A stretch of 64,000 nt of DNA from Sphingomonadales bacterium (GTDB taxonomy: Bacteria > Pseudomonadota > Alphaproteobacteria > Sphingomonadales > Sphingomonadaceae). The notes under the pieces were generated by a model. It searched no databases. It saw only the letters and a program-made list of their open reading frames with translations, and was not told the DNA's origin. Positions 33,860 through 43,228 of this stretch are shown in pieces. The DNA is taken from contig JADJGU010000001.1 of assembly GCA_016707885.1 (NCBI GenBank), positions 809,501 through 873,500 on the forward strand, written 5' to 3'. Numbering within the stretch: the stretch's first letter is position 1; the number at the start of each line of letters is the position of its first letter. The translations under genes and the position numbers were made by a program.

Positions 33860-35143
33860 TTAACCCTGCAAATCGGCGACGAGCCATTCGCCGAACCTGT
33901 CCTGGAAATCATGCGCATTGGATGGCATATATTGCAACATGCCGGTCGCGCGGATCTTGCGGCTGGTATCGACGAAAGCGATGGTGCCAGCCGCCCCGCC
34001 CCATCCAAATACGCCCTTTTGCGCGCCTTTGCCAACGCGTCCGCCCGCGCCAAAATCCGCGCCATTTGCAAATGTACCGTCCGTGCTGACTCCGGCCGGC
34101 AACAGGTTTGACATGCCCAATGCAACCGTTTCGGGGGCCATGATTTCGGCACCGTCTAGGCTGCCGCCATTGAGCAACATGGCGAGGAAGCGGTCATAGT
34201 CGCGCGCGGAGCAGACCAGTCCCGCGCCACCAAAAGCAAAAGCGGGTTTGTCGAGATAGATGCTGGTCGCCGCCGGATCGATGGGGATCAGCGCGCCGCC
34301 AAACACTGCATAGTTGGTGGTAAAGCGTTTCACCTCGCTTTGCGGAACCTGAAAGTAGGTGCTGGTCATTTTGAGCGGATCGAAGAGGCGCGCCTGAAGG
34401 AACGCGTCAAACTCCATCCCGCTCGCCACCTCTATCACCCGTCCCAAAAGGTCGAGGCTGATCGAATAGCTCCATTTCGTTCCCGGCTCTGCGATCAGCG
34501 GCAATTTGCCAAGACGCTCCGAAAATGTCTTCAGATCGGGGGTTGGCGCACCCGGTTCAAAGCCGGGGATCGGCATGCGGCTGATCTGTCCGGGGGTGAT
34601 GCCATTATCCATATAGGCCTTGAGCAAAGGTCCCTTGGTAATGATCGAATAGCCAAACCCCGCCGTGTGCGTCAGAAGATGGCGGACGGTGATCTGTGTC
34701 TTCGCCGGTACCGAATCCAGACTGGTTTCGGGGCTGGTCAGCACGCGCATTTCGGAAAATTCGGGCAGAAAATCGGCGATCGGCTGATCCAGCTTCATCT
34801 TGCCTTCGCCGATCAGGATCATCGCTGCCATCCCCGCCACCGGCTTGGTCATCGAATAGATGCGGAACAGCGTGTCGATGTTGACCGGTGTCGGATCGCC
34901 AATTGCCTGCGTTCCCGCCGCTATCACTTCCAATTCACCCAAACCGTGGCCGATAGCAGCAACGACGCCCGATGCCTTCCGGCCGGCAACATAGCCCTCA
35001 ACCTGCGATTTGAGCGTCGGATATTCCTGCGCGAGGAAGCTCCAGGCAGGCGTCGGCAGCATCGTCGCCATCGCGCCCAATCCGGCCATCGAAAGGAAAC
35101 CACGGCGGCTGGGATTCATCATTGCAGTCTCGGTTGCGGACAT
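33860..35143 (-). CDS. Serine hydrolase, class C beta-lactamase/esterase family, Tat-exported
   Basis: 427 residues from the ATG at 35143 (GAGGAGAGAG upstream). A twin-arginine signal is present (SRRGFLSMAGLGAMA). The active-site Ser is in IYSMTK (SxxK, about residue 97), the Tyr motif in WSYSISLD, and the third motif is probably in the GVFGWGGAAGT segment (HxG/KTG variant). This fold covers esterases, D-aminopeptidases and penicillin-binding-like proteins; classical AmpC is less likely given the divergent third motif. Substrate unknown. It is transcribed alone downstream of mutY on the same strand. Confidence 0.9.
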   Translation of the reverse strand: MSATETAMMNPSRRGFLSMAGLGAMATMLPTPAWSFLAQEYPTLKSQVEGYVAGRKASGVVAAIGHGLGELEVIAAGTQAIGDPTPVNIDTLFRIYSMTKPVAGMAAMILIGEGKMKLDQPIADFLPEFSEMRVLTSPETSLDSVPAKTQITVRHLLTHTAGFGYSIITKGPLLKAYMDNGITPGQISRMPIPGFEPGAPTPDLKTFSERLGKLPLIAEPGTKWSYSISLDLLGRVIEVASGMEFDAFLQARLFDPLKMTSTYFQVPQSEVKRFTTNYAVFGGALIPIDPAATSIYLDKPAFAFGGAGLVCSARDYDRFLAMLLNGGSLDGAEIMAPETVALGMSNLLPAGVSTDGTFANGADFGAGGRVGKGAQKGVFGWGGAAGTIAFVDTSRKIRATGMLQYMPSNAHDFQDRFGEWLVADLQG

Positions 35144-35153
35144 GCTCTCTCCT

Positions 35154-36230
35154 CTAAAATTTCTCTCTCGCTCTGATGGCAAGCTTGGCTGCCTTGCTGA
35201 ATAAGGTTGGCAAACCGGCGCTGTCCAATGATTTCAGCGGCCACCATTCGCCGGGCGGCAAGCTGCTTTCGTCGATCGGCGCTGCCGTAGCGGCAAGCCG
35301 CAGCGTCAGGCGGAAATGGGTGAAGACATGCGCGACTTCGCCCGGCACAGCATTCCAGTTGGCCGCAAAAGGCGGCTGCGAGTCGCCATCGGTGCGGGCA
35401 TTCCAGCCATCATCGGGCAGGCTGCGCATCCCGCCGAGCATGCCGCGATCCGGACGACGTATCAGCCAAACATGGCCATCACGCTCAATCCAAAAGGCGG
35501 TTCCGGTGCGGTCGGGCTTCGCTTTTTTGGCAGCCTTGCGGGGGAGCGTTTCGGCCATTCCCGCTTTCTGCGCCGCGCAGTGCTGCTGCAGCGGGCAGAT
35601 CAGGCATTGCGGGCGGCGGACCGAACACAGGCTCGCCCCCAGATCCATCATCGCCTGCGCGAAATCGCCAGGTCGGTCGGCGGGCGTGATAGCGTCGACG
35701 GCCACCCGGATCTCCGGCTTGGCAGCAGGCAGCGGGGTTTCGATGGCGAACAACCTTGCCGTCACCCGCTCAACATTGGCGTCGACCACCGCGACGCGCT
35801 CGCCAAAGGCAATCGCGGCAATGGCAGCTGCGGTATAGGCACCGATGCCGGGAAGTTTGGCAAGCTCGACCGACGTTTCCGGCAGTTCTCCGCCATATTC
35901 GGTGACAACGGCACGCGCGCATTTGATCAGGTTACGCGCCCGGCTGTAATAGCCGAGCCCCGCCCAGGCCGCCATGACGTCGGCATCGTCGGCGGACGCC
36001 AAAGCGGCGAAATCCGGCCACCTCTCGGTGAACTTTTCGAAATAGCTGAAGACAGCTGCAACAGTCGTCTGTTGCAGCATGATTTCGGACATCCAAACAC
36101 GGTACGGATCGGGTGGCGGCATTCCGGGCAGCGAACGCCAGGGCAGGTCACGCGCATGCCGGTCATAATGGCCGAGCAAGGCGCTGGCGATATCCCCAGA
36201 AAAGTCATCACGCTGTTGGACGGAAGCCAT
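35154..36230 (-). CDS. mutY: A/G-specific adenine glycosylase
   Basis: 358 residues. MLQQTTVAAV near residue 50, the HhH segment LPGIGAYTAAAI, and the catalytic Asp in VVDANVERV identify MutY. The iron-sulfur ligands are in CSVRRPQCLICPLQQHC (C-x6-C-x2-C-x5-C). The C-terminal MutT-like domain recognises 8-oxoG. The enzyme removes A opposite 8-oxoG. Divergent from the dciA gene with about 20 bp between the starts. The opposite strand is also open across much of this gene but encodes nothing recognisable. Confidence 0.95.
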   Translation of the reverse strand: MASVQQRDDFSGDIASALLGHYDRHARDLPWRSLPGMPPPDPYRVWMSEIMLQQTTVAAVFSYFEKFTERWPDFAALASADDADVMAAWAGLGYYSRARNLIKCARAVVTEYGGELPETSVELAKLPGIGAYTAAAIAAIAFGERVAVVDANVERVTARLFAIETPLPAAKPEIRVAVDAITPADRPGDFAQAMMDLGASLCSVRRPQCLICPLQQHCAAQKAGMAETLPRKAAKKAKPDRTGTAFWIERDGHVWLIRRPDRGMLGGMRSLPDDGWNARTDGDSQPPFAANWNAVPGEVAHVFTHFRLTLRLAATAAPIDESSLPPGEWWPLKSLDSAGLPTLFSKAAKLAIRAREKF

Positions 36231-36251
36231 GCAAAATGCGATAACCGGCTG

Positions 36252-36791
36252 ATGGAGGAAGGCAAGCCATCAACCGCCGCCAAAAAGGCAAAAGCTGCCG
36301 CAAAGCCCGTTTTTGAACGGCGGCGCGGGGGCGAAGCGCGCGCGGTTTCCGATCTTGTCCCCGACATTGGCCGCGCAGCATTTCGCCGCTTCGGCTTTGT
36401 ACAAAGCTCTGTCGTCAGCCGCTGGGATGAAATTGTCGGTCCGCGTTATGCCGATGTGACCGCCCCTGAAATGATCCGCTTTCCCGCTGGCCAAAAAGCA
36501 GGCGGCACGCTCGAGCTGGTCGTTGAGGGCGCGCATGCCGTGATGATCCAACACGTCATCCCTGAAATCATCGAGCGGGTGAACCGCTTTTTCGGCTATG
36601 ATGCCGTGGCAAAGGTGAAGATGCGCCACGGGCAGGTGCAACGCGCCGAACCCAGGCCGAAAGTCAGCGCAGCACCAGTGCTGCGCGCACCGTCTGCCGA
36701 GTTGGGGGATTCTCTTCGCGAAATTGCCGACCCGGAATTGCAGGCAGTCCTCCAAAATCTGGCAAAAAGCCTTGCCAAAGAGGGCGAGTAA
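36252..36791 (+). CDS. dciA: DciA family (DUF721) protein
   Basis: 179 residues from the ATG at 36252. The DUF721 core is RFGFVQSSVVSRWDEIVGPRYA with the central W split across 'SSVVSRWDEIVG', then LELVVEGAHAVMIQHVIPEI. In bacteria without DnaC/DnaI helicase loaders, DciA helps recruit DnaB to the origin; that this protein does so is inferred from family and lineage. The frame is open far upstream (antisense to mutY), but conserved sequence begins only here. The next ATG follows its stop directly. Confidence 0.85.
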   Translation: MEEGKPSTAAKKAKAAAKPVFERRRGGEARAVSDLVPDIGRAAFRRFGFVQSSVVSRWDEIVGPRYADVTAPEMIRFPAGQKAGGTLELVVEGAHAVMIQHVIPEIIERVNRFFGYDAVAKVKMRHGQVQRAEPRPKVSAAPVLRAPSAELGDSLREIADPELQAVLQNLAKSLAKEGE

Positions 36792-37523
36792 ATGCAGATG
36801 CAGCGGTCCAATTCAGAGGCAGATATGGCCACCCGATTCCCGACTATATTCCGAAAATCACTGACCCTTTTCGCTGTAGCCGCTGCGCTTGGCGGCGGTG
36901 CGCTGGTCGCTGCACCTGCGAAGACCAACTGGCTTCTCAACTTTAGCACAACGGCCAAGGGTAGCCATATGATCGGCAACCCGGCCGCCCCGACAAAGCT
37001 GGTCGAATATGCCAGCTACACCTGCGGCCATTGCGCGCATTTCGAAACCGACGATGTGCCGCAAATCAAGAACCAGTTTGTCGCGACCGGCAAAGTCAGC
37101 TTCGAAATCCGCAACCTGGTGCGCGACCCGATGGATTTGACCGCTGCGATGCTCGCGCGCTGCGGCGGCAAGGGGCGCTTTTTCGGCAATCACCGGCATC
37201 TGATGGCAACGCAGGCGCAATGGGCCAATGGCAGCAAGCTCAGCAAGGCGACGATTGACCTGTTGGAGGCGAAGAATATCATCGGCTTCATGCAGGGCGC
37301 CTACGCCGAGCTCGGGCTGGACAAGATTATGGCGCAGCGGGGTGTGACAGCGGCGCAAGCCAAGGCCTGCTTTGCAGACAAGACCGCGTTCAATTCTGTC
37401 ATAAAGATGACCGACGAAGCCACGGATGTGCTGAAAATCAATTCGACACCGACACTGCTGATCAATGGCAAGATTGTCGATGGCCATGATTTCGCAACAC
37501 TCAAACCCCTTCTTTCGAAATAA
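36792..37523 (+). CDS. DsbA-like periplasmic thiol oxidoreductase
   Basis: 243 residues if the ATG directly after the dciA stop is used; an ATG at 36825 (MATRFPTIFRKS) is equally likely and puts the signal peptide (LTLFAVAAALGGGALVAAP) nearer the N-terminus. The active site is YTCGHCAHF (CxxC), cis-Pro lies in NSTPTLLINGKIV, and the helical insert has LARCGGKGRFF, a DsbA/DsbC-family feature. It is exported and probably oxidises or isomerises disulfides. The next gene is a lipoprotein of the same family. Confidence 0.9.
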   Translation: MQMQRSNSEADMATRFPTIFRKSLTLFAVAAALGGGALVAAPAKTNWLLNFSTTAKGSHMIGNPAAPTKLVEYASYTCGHCAHFETDDVPQIKNQFVATGKVSFEIRNLVRDPMDLTAAMLARCGGKGRFFGNHRHLMATQAQWANGSKLSKATIDLLEAKNIIGFMQGAYAELGLDKIMAQRGVTAAQAKACFADKTAFNSVIKMTDEATDVLKINSTPTLLINGKIVDGHDFATLKPLLSK

Positions 37524-37550
37524 GCTACAGACCCGCAAAGGACCCATAAC

Positions 37551-38294
37551 ATGCGCAGTTTGAAAATCCTCACCGCCTCGATCGCCGCGCTGGCTCTCGC
37601 CTCTTGCGGCGGCAGTGAAACCGGCGAAGCGCCCAAGGGCGAACCCGTTGCCGCCGTCGCACCACCGGCCGGCAAGCAATGGATTGATGTGGTCAGCAAG
37701 ACCGCCGAGGGCGGCTATCTGATCGGCAACCCCGACGCCAAGGTCAAGCTGGTCGAATATGCCTCGCTCACCTGCCATGTCTGCGCGCAGTTTGCGAAGG
37801 ATTCGGGCTCTGACCTGCACGACAATTTCATCAACAATGGCAAGATTTCCTATGAGTTCCGCAATTTCGTGCGCGATGAGTTCGACTTGATGGCGGCCCG
37901 CATCACTCGCTGCGGTGCCAATGAAGCGATGCTGCCTCTGACCGAGCAGTTTATGGAATTCCAGGAAACCCTGTTCGCCAACGCCCAGAAGCTGGGGGAA
38001 GACAAAACGCTTGAGGCACGGATGAGCTCACTCAAAGGTGGCGAGCGCTTCTTCGCGCTGGCCGATGCCGCCGGGATCGTCGAATTCTTCGCCCAGCGCG
38101 GTGTTTCGCGCGACCAGAGCAAGGCATGCCTTTCCGACACCGCCGAAATGCAGAAGCTCGCTGATCTGACCGCCGAATATGGCAAGAAATACACAATTCA
38201 GGGCACGCCGACCTTCTACCTCAACGGCGCCCGCCTCGACGTGACGGCATGGCCGCAGGTCAAGGGCAAGCTGCAGGAAGCAGGCGCGCGCTGA
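37551..38294 (+). CDS. DsbA-like thioredoxin-fold lipoprotein
   Basis: 247 residues. The signal ends in a lipobox LASC (Cys18), so the mature protein is membrane-anchored. The redox site is LTCHVCAQF, cis-Pro is in QGTPTFYLNG, and the overall frame (VKLVEYASLTCHVC..., NFVRDEFDLMAARITRCG) parallels the preceding protein (TKLVEYASYTCGHC, NLVRDPMDLTAAMLARCG). The two clearly arose by duplication: one soluble, one anchored. The middle is longer here (about 100-160). 28 bases separate the genes, which are probably co-transcribed with dciA. Confidence 0.88.
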   Translation: MRSLKILTASIAALALASCGGSETGEAPKGEPVAAVAPPAGKQWIDVVSKTAEGGYLIGNPDAKVKLVEYASLTCHVCAQFAKDSGSDLHDNFINNGKISYEFRNFVRDEFDLMAARITRCGANEAMLPLTEQFMEFQETLFANAQKLGEDKTLEARMSSLKGGERFFALADAAGIVEFFAQRGVSRDQSKACLSDTAEMQKLADLTAEYGKKYTIQGTPTFYLNGARLDVTAWPQVKGKLQEAGAR

Positions 38295-38322
38295 TCCGCT
38301 AGGGGCAGCGTAGCGGGGGTGA

Positions 38323-38586
38323 GGCCTGTCCTGACCAGATTGGAGCGTCGTGACGGAGTCGATTTTGCCCGAGTGCAAGGAGTGGGGAAGGAGCAATGTC
38401 AATCATAGTGACTGACGAAGGACGCTGCAATCGGGTAAAATCGGCCCGCCCCGGAGGGGTCGCTTTGGGAGGCCCGCTGGACGTCGTTGCGTCGCTCGTT
38501 CGGGCAACCGGCCCGACGTTCGCGCCGCGCCTAGCCAGCGGGCCTCCCAAAGCGATCACGATGCTCCAATCTGGTCAGGACAGGCC
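38323..38586. repeat. Nested inverted-repeat element, 264 bp, abutting the smc start
   Basis: Outer arms of 31 bases (38323-38353 and 38556-38586) differ at one position; each contains CCTGACCAGATTGGAGC or its complement. Inner arms of 21 bases (38460-38480 and 38535-38555) are perfect, with CGCTTTGGGAGGCCCGC as core. The left part has a third pair: CGATTTTGCCCGAGTGCA (38370-38387) against TGCAATCGGGTAAAATCG (38425-38442), 16 of 18 matching. The right outer arm contains AGGACAGG, the apparent ribosome-binding site of smc. A 64-codon frame inside is probably not a gene. No transposase or obvious target duplication was found; a MITE-like or large REP-type element is the best guess. Confidence 0.75.
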
Positions 38587-38589
38587 CTA

Positions 38590-41500
38590 ATGCGGATCAA
38601 AAGGCTCAAACTGACAGGCTTCAAAAGCTTTGTTGAGCCAACCGAGCTGCATATCGAGGCCGGGCTGACAGGCGTCGTCGGCCCCAATGGTTGTGGCAAG
38701 TCCAACCTGCTCGAAGCCTTGCGCTGGGTGATGGGCGAAAATTCGCCCAAATCGATGCGCGGTGGCGGGATGGAGGATGTGATCTTCGCCGGCACCGCGC
38801 AACGCCCGTCGCGCGACTTTGCCGAGGTCACCCTGCTCGCCGAACATGGGCCGGATGAAAACATCCCCGGGGTTATCGCCAATGACGATGATTTCGAGCT
38901 GGAGGTTGTCCGCCGGATCGAGCGGGGTGCGGGCAGTGCCTATCGCGCCAATGGCCGCGATGTGCGTGCCAAGGATATCGCGCTGATCTTTGCCGATGCC
39001 GCAACAGGCGCACACAGCCCGGCATTGGTCAGCCAGGGGCGTATCGGATCGATCATCTCCGCCAAGCCGCAGGAACGGCGGATGATGCTCGAAGAAGCGG
39101 CAGGGATTTCGGGCCTCCATGTCCGCCGCAAGGATGCAGAACAGAAATTGCGCGCGGCAGAGACCAACCTTAACCGGCTGTCGACGATCCTAGGCGATAT
39201 GGACGCGCGCGCGCAGAGTCTGAAAAAACAGGCGCGGCAGGCCGAGCGTTATCGCAAATTGTCGGGCGAGATCACGCAGGCCGAAGCGCGTCTGATCTTT
39301 GTGCGCTGGCGAGAGGCCAAAGCAGCAGCGGAAGCTGCACGCACGGAAGCCGATGAAGCGGGCAAGGCAGTCGAGGAAGCTTCGGTCCGCCAACGCACCC
39401 TCGCAGAGCAGCAACAAGCGGCTGTCCGCAAACTGGCTGATGACCGTGCGGCCGCTATGGCAGCGCGGGATGCGGCGAGCGATCTTTCAAACAAGCTCGT
39501 CCAACTGTCCGGTGAACGCGACCGCCTGATCCAGCGGCAGGCTGATCTTGCTGCACAGGCGCAGCGCATCGAAGAAGATGGCGCGCGCGAAGGCAAGCTG
39601 ACGCACGACGCCGCCGAGGCGCTGGCACGCTTGCAGGTCGAAGCTGCCACATTGGCCGAGACTATCAAGGCGAGCGAGGATGAACGCCCGCGCTTGACCC
39701 GTGCCCTAGACGATGCCGAACGTGCAACGCGTGAGGGTGAGGTCAAGCTGGCCAAGGCAGTGGCCGAACAGGCGCGCGCAGAAGCCGAATTGCGGGTTGC
39801 CGAAGCCGCGCTCAACAATGCCCGCGCCCGCGTCGAGCGCGCCGAGCGCGACAAGGCGCGGCTCGAAGCAGAAAGGGCCGCGCTCGGCGATGAGGCAGAA
39901 CTGGCAACTGCCCGCGATGCGGCACGCGATGAAGCGGCGCGCCTGCAGGTGGAGCTTGAACAACAGGCGACGGCGATTGATGCCGCCGAGAGTGCACGCG
40001 CAACTTTGGTCGCAGAACGCGATAGTGCGCAAAGCGCGCTCGCGAGTGCCAAAGCGGATCTGGCGGCGCTCGTCAGCGAGAAGAACGCACTCGAACGCGC
40101 AACAGCTAAAGGCAGCGACAACCGCGCGCTCGACCGGATCAAGGTCAAGCCCGGCTATGAACGCGCATTGGCGGCGGCGCTGGGCGACGATCTGAACGCG
40201 GCGGTCGGCGGGGTGACCGGACGGCGCTGGCAGGGCTTCACGTCGGTTCCACCAAAATTATCGGGCGAACACCTCTCCGATGTGGTTGAGGCACCGAGCG
40301 AATTGGCACTGCGCCTCGCCATGGTGCGCGTGGTCGAGGCTGACGATGGCGCGATGCTGGAGATAGGCGAGCGACTGGTTACCCGCGATGGCAAGCTGCG
40401 CCGCTGGGATGGCTTTGCCGCCGAAGATGATGGTGCAGCGGCCGCCGAACAGCTCGAACGGGCCAATCGTTTGGAAGCGCTGCTCGAAGCCATTCCGGTG
40501 GCAGAGTCCAAGGTCGGCGACCATGCAACTGCTCTCGATGCGCTGGGCGAACGCATTATGGCGGCGCAGGATGAGGCGCGGCACCTCGCTTCGGCACAGT
40601 CGGCAACCGAAGGCGCGCTGCGTCAGGCGCTGCGCGATGCAGATCGGGCGGAAGATGCGCTGACGCGCGCACAGCAGGCGGCAACGGCGCTCGCCGAACG
40701 GAGCGAGTTGGCCGAACAGGAAGCATCGCACGCGCGCCTCGAATTTGAGTCAGCCGAAAAAGCGCGCGTCGAACTGCCAGATGGCGAACAGCAGCGTGCG
40801 CTTGTTGCCGCGCTGACCAGCGAAGGGGAGTCGCTACGGCAGTTGTTCGTGCGGGCGCAGGCCGACCTTTCCGGCCTCGACCAGAAAATCGCCCAGCAGC
40901 GCGAACGGCGTGCGGTGGCGCAGGCCGAAATTCGCGGCTGGCAGGACCGGGCTGGCGAGGCCGAACGGCGCATCGCCGAAATGAACAAGCGCAGTGCCGA
41001 GATTGCCGGAGAGCTTGAAGCGATTGTCGGCAAGCCCGATATCATTGCGCACGAGCTGACCACGCTGGAGGCCGACAAGGCCGCAATCGGCGAAAATCTC
41101 GCCGCGCTTCAGGCCGCTGAACAGGCGAGCGAAACCTCGCTGAAGGCACTCGAAGCCCAATTGGCCGCTGCTGCGGAGGCGGTTTCTTCTGCCCGCGAAC
41201 AGCGCGCCGGAGCCGAGGCGCGCGCTGAAAATCAGGACGCCCGCCGCCGCGAAATGGCGGGGATTTCGGGTGAACGATTCGAATGCCCACCGCCGCTGCT
41301 GCCTGAAAAGCATGGCTTTGAAGAAAGCGAACTCGGCGATGCGTCGGTGGAATCAAGCCGCCTTGAAAAGCTGCAATTCGACCGCGAACGCATCGGCCCG
41401 GTCAATCTGATCGCCGCCGACGAGCTGGTCGAACTCGAAACCGAAATCGAAAAGGGGCAGAGCGAGAGCGAGGAACTGACGCAGGCGATCAACCGGCTGC

Positions 41501-42018
41501 GCGGCTCGATTGGCAGCCTCAACCGCGAAGGCCGCACCCGCCTGTTAGCCGCGTTCGAAACGGTCGATCAGCATTTCCAGCGGCTGTTCAGCACGCTGTT
41601 CAACGGCGGACAGGCGCACCTAGCATTGATCGACAGCGACGATCCGCTGGAAGCAGGCCTCGAGATTTTCGCCCAGCCGCCGGGCAAGAAGCTGCAGTCG
41701 CTGACCCTGCTGTCGGGCGGCGAACAGGCGCTGACCGCAGTCGCGTTGATCTTCGCTTTGTTCCTGACCAACCCTGCGCCGATCTGTGTGCTCGACGAAG
41801 TCGATGCGCCGCTCGACGATGCCAATATCGAACGCTTCTGCGACCTGCTCGACGCGATGACGCGCGAAACCGACACCCGCTACCTGATCGTCACCCACAA
41901 CGCCGTGACCATGAGCCGCATGCACCGCCTGTTTGGCGTGACGATGGTCGAACAGGGCGTCTCGCGCCTTGTCAGCGTTGATTTGGGCGGTGCAGAGCAG
42001 TTGCTGGCGGCTGAATAG
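38590..42018 (+). CDS. smc: Chromosome segregation protein SMC
   Basis: 1142 residues. Walker A is GPNGCGKSN (31-39), the ABC signature LLSGGEQAL is near residue 1040, and Walker B VCVLDEVDAPLDDAN follows. Two long coiled coils (about 165-500 and 640-900) rich in A, E and R flank a hinge near 505-620 (GYERALAAALGDDLNAA). SMC dimers with ScpAB hold and organise sister chromosomes. The ATG lies 4 bases after the inverted-repeat element. No scpA or scpB is in the window. Confidence 0.96.
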   Translation: MRIKRLKLTGFKSFVEPTELHIEAGLTGVVGPNGCGKSNLLEALRWVMGENSPKSMRGGGMEDVIFAGTAQRPSRDFAEVTLLAEHGPDENIPGVIANDDDFELEVVRRIERGAGSAYRANGRDVRAKDIALIFADAATGAHSPALVSQGRIGSIISAKPQERRMMLEEAAGISGLHVRRKDAEQKLRAAETNLNRLSTILGDMDARAQSLKKQARQAERYRKLSGEITQAEARLIFVRWREAKAAAEAARTEADEAGKAVEEASVRQRTLAEQQQAAVRKLADDRAAAMAARDAASDLSNKLVQLSGERDRLIQRQADLAAQAQRIEEDGAREGKLTHDAAEALARLQVEAATLAETIKASEDERPRLTRALDDAERATREGEVKLAKAVAEQARAEAELRVAEAALNNARARVERAERDKARLEAERAALGDEAELATARDAARDEAARLQVELEQQATAIDAAESARATLVAERDSAQSALASAKADLAALVSEKNALERATAKGSDNRALDRIKVKPGYERALAAALGDDLNAAVGGVTGRRWQGFTSVPPKLSGEHLSDVVEAPSELALRLAMVRVVEADDGAMLEIGERLVTRDGKLRRWDGFAAEDDGAAAAEQLERANRLEALLEAIPVAESKVGDHATALDALGERIMAAQDEARHLASAQSATEGALRQALRDADRAEDALTRAQQAATALAERSELAEQEASHARLEFESAEKARVELPDGEQQRALVAALTSEGESLRQLFVRAQADLSGLDQKIAQQRERRAVAQAEIRGWQDRAGEAERRIAEMNKRSAEIAGELEAIVGKPDIIAHELTTLEADKAAIGENLAALQAAEQASETSLKALEAQLAAAAEAVSSAREQRAGAEARAENQDARRREMAGISGERFECPPPLLPEKHGFEESELGDASVESSRLEKLQFDRERIGPVNLIAADELVELETEIEKGQSESEELTQAINRLRGSIGSLNREGRTRLLAAFETVDQHFQRLFSTLFNGGQAHLALIDSDDPLEAGLEIFAQPPGKKLQSLTLLSGGEQALTAVALIFALFLTNPAPICVLDEVDAPLDDANIERFCDLLDAMTRETDTRYLIVTHNAVTMSRMHRLFGVTMVEQGVSRLVSVDLGGAEQLLAAE

Positions 42019-42192
42019 GGTTGACTTTCCAGTTTTTGTAGTTACATAAAGTCGGGGGTTCAATCGGCGAGCTCGGGTTGTTGCGGCGGTCGCGGGGTGC
42101 GCGGCGGCCCAACGGCTGCGTCTCGCAGCGTAGTACGGAAAATCCGGCGACCGGCCGCCGCACGGAATCGGAAAGTCCTCGGCCTCTAACCC

Positions 42193-43212
42193 CTACCCCA
42201 TCGGGTAGAGGATTTCCTTGGTCACCTTGTGGATGGCCTTCATCACATCGTCGGAAAGCACGAGTTCGCTGGCGGCGAAGATTTCGGCGCATTGCTCGAC
42301 TGTGCTCACCCCGACGATGGTCGAGGCGACGAAATCATGCTGTTTTGACCAGGCGGTCGCCAGCGTCACCGGTGACATGCCTGCTTCCTTGGCAATTTCC
42401 AATATCTTCGCAGTCGATTCGAGCGCACGCGGCCCGGCAAAGCGCATCGCCATCGCCGCCTGACGGGCATCTGCCATATCCATATAGCGGGTGAAGCGCG
42501 CGCCGTCGGGGCGGGCACCATCCTGATATTTGCCCGAAAGCACGCCGCCTGCCAGCGGCGAATAGGGAATCAGGCTAACGCCTTCCTCGCGGCAGACCTG
42601 CGCCAGTTCATCCTCGAACCGGCGGTTGTTGATCGAGAAATTATTCTGGATCGTCTGGTAACGGGCGACGCCAAGGCGTTCCGATGCCTGGATCGATTTC
42701 ATCAATCCCCAGCTGGTCTCGTTCGAACAGCCGATAATCCGCACCTTGCCCGCGCGGATCAGCTCATCGAGCACCTCCATCGTTTCTTCATAAGGCGTGC
42801 TATGGTCGGGCCAGTGCGTCTGGTAGAGATCGATATAATCGGTCTGCAAGCGGCGCAGGCTGTCTTCGACCGCGACGGTAATGTTGCGCCGGTCGAGCGC
42901 GGTCATCCCGCCGCGCTTGGGCGATTTGAACCAGACATGGCTGGGGCCCGAAACCTTGGTGGCGATGATGATGGCGTCGCGGTTTTTGCCCTTCAGCCAG
43001 CGGCCGACAATCTCTTCCGTCCGTCCGACCCATTTGACATCGGGCGGCACCGGATAGCCTTCGGCGGTATCGAAGAAATTGATCCCCGCATCGAGGCTCA
43101 TATCGAGCACGCGGTGTGCGGCCGCCTCATCCGCCTGCGACCCGAAGGTCATCGTGCCCATGCAAATGTCGGAAACGACAATCGCGCTTTTACCCAGCCG
43201 CCTGTTGCCCAT
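42193..43212 (-). CDS. Aldo/keto reductase
   Basis: 339 residues from the ATG at 43212 with GAGGGAGA upstream. FFDTAEGYPVP carries the catalytic Asp/Tyr, ATKVSG the Lys segment, and DLYQTHWPDH the His; the C-terminal VGVSTVEQCAEI is the NADPH side. The insert WVGRTEEIVGRWLKGKNRD and the length resemble the Tas/YghZ-like branch. The substrate is unknown. Convergent with smc, with 174 bases between that hold no feature I recognise. Confidence 0.9.
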   Translation of the reverse strand: MGNRRLGKSAIVVSDICMGTMTFGSQADEAAAHRVLDMSLDAGINFFDTAEGYPVPPDVKWVGRTEEIVGRWLKGKNRDAIIIATKVSGPSHVWFKSPKRGGMTALDRRNITVAVEDSLRRLQTDYIDLYQTHWPDHSTPYEETMEVLDELIRAGKVRIIGCSNETSWGLMKSIQASERLGVARYQTIQNNFSINNRRFEDELAQVCREEGVSLIPYSPLAGGVLSGKYQDGARPDGARFTRYMDMADARQAAMAMRFAGPRALESTAKILEIAKEAGMSPVTLATAWSKQHDFVASTIVGVSTVEQCAEIFAASELVLSDDVMKAIHKVTKEILYPMG

Positions 43213-43228
43213 AAACTCTCCCTCTGTT

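Noticed and set aside
35316..36251. Plus-strand frame continuous with dciA but running opposite mutY
   Set aside because: Only the part from 36252 has family sequence; the rest mirrors mutY codons, so dciA was cut to the internal ATG.
38396..38590. 64-codon frame (and an antisense one) inside the nested inverted repeat
   Set aside because: Both lie over the repeat arms and overlap smc signals. A purine-rich stretch precedes the ATG, so translation cannot be excluded, but the sequence looks like repeat DNA read in frame.
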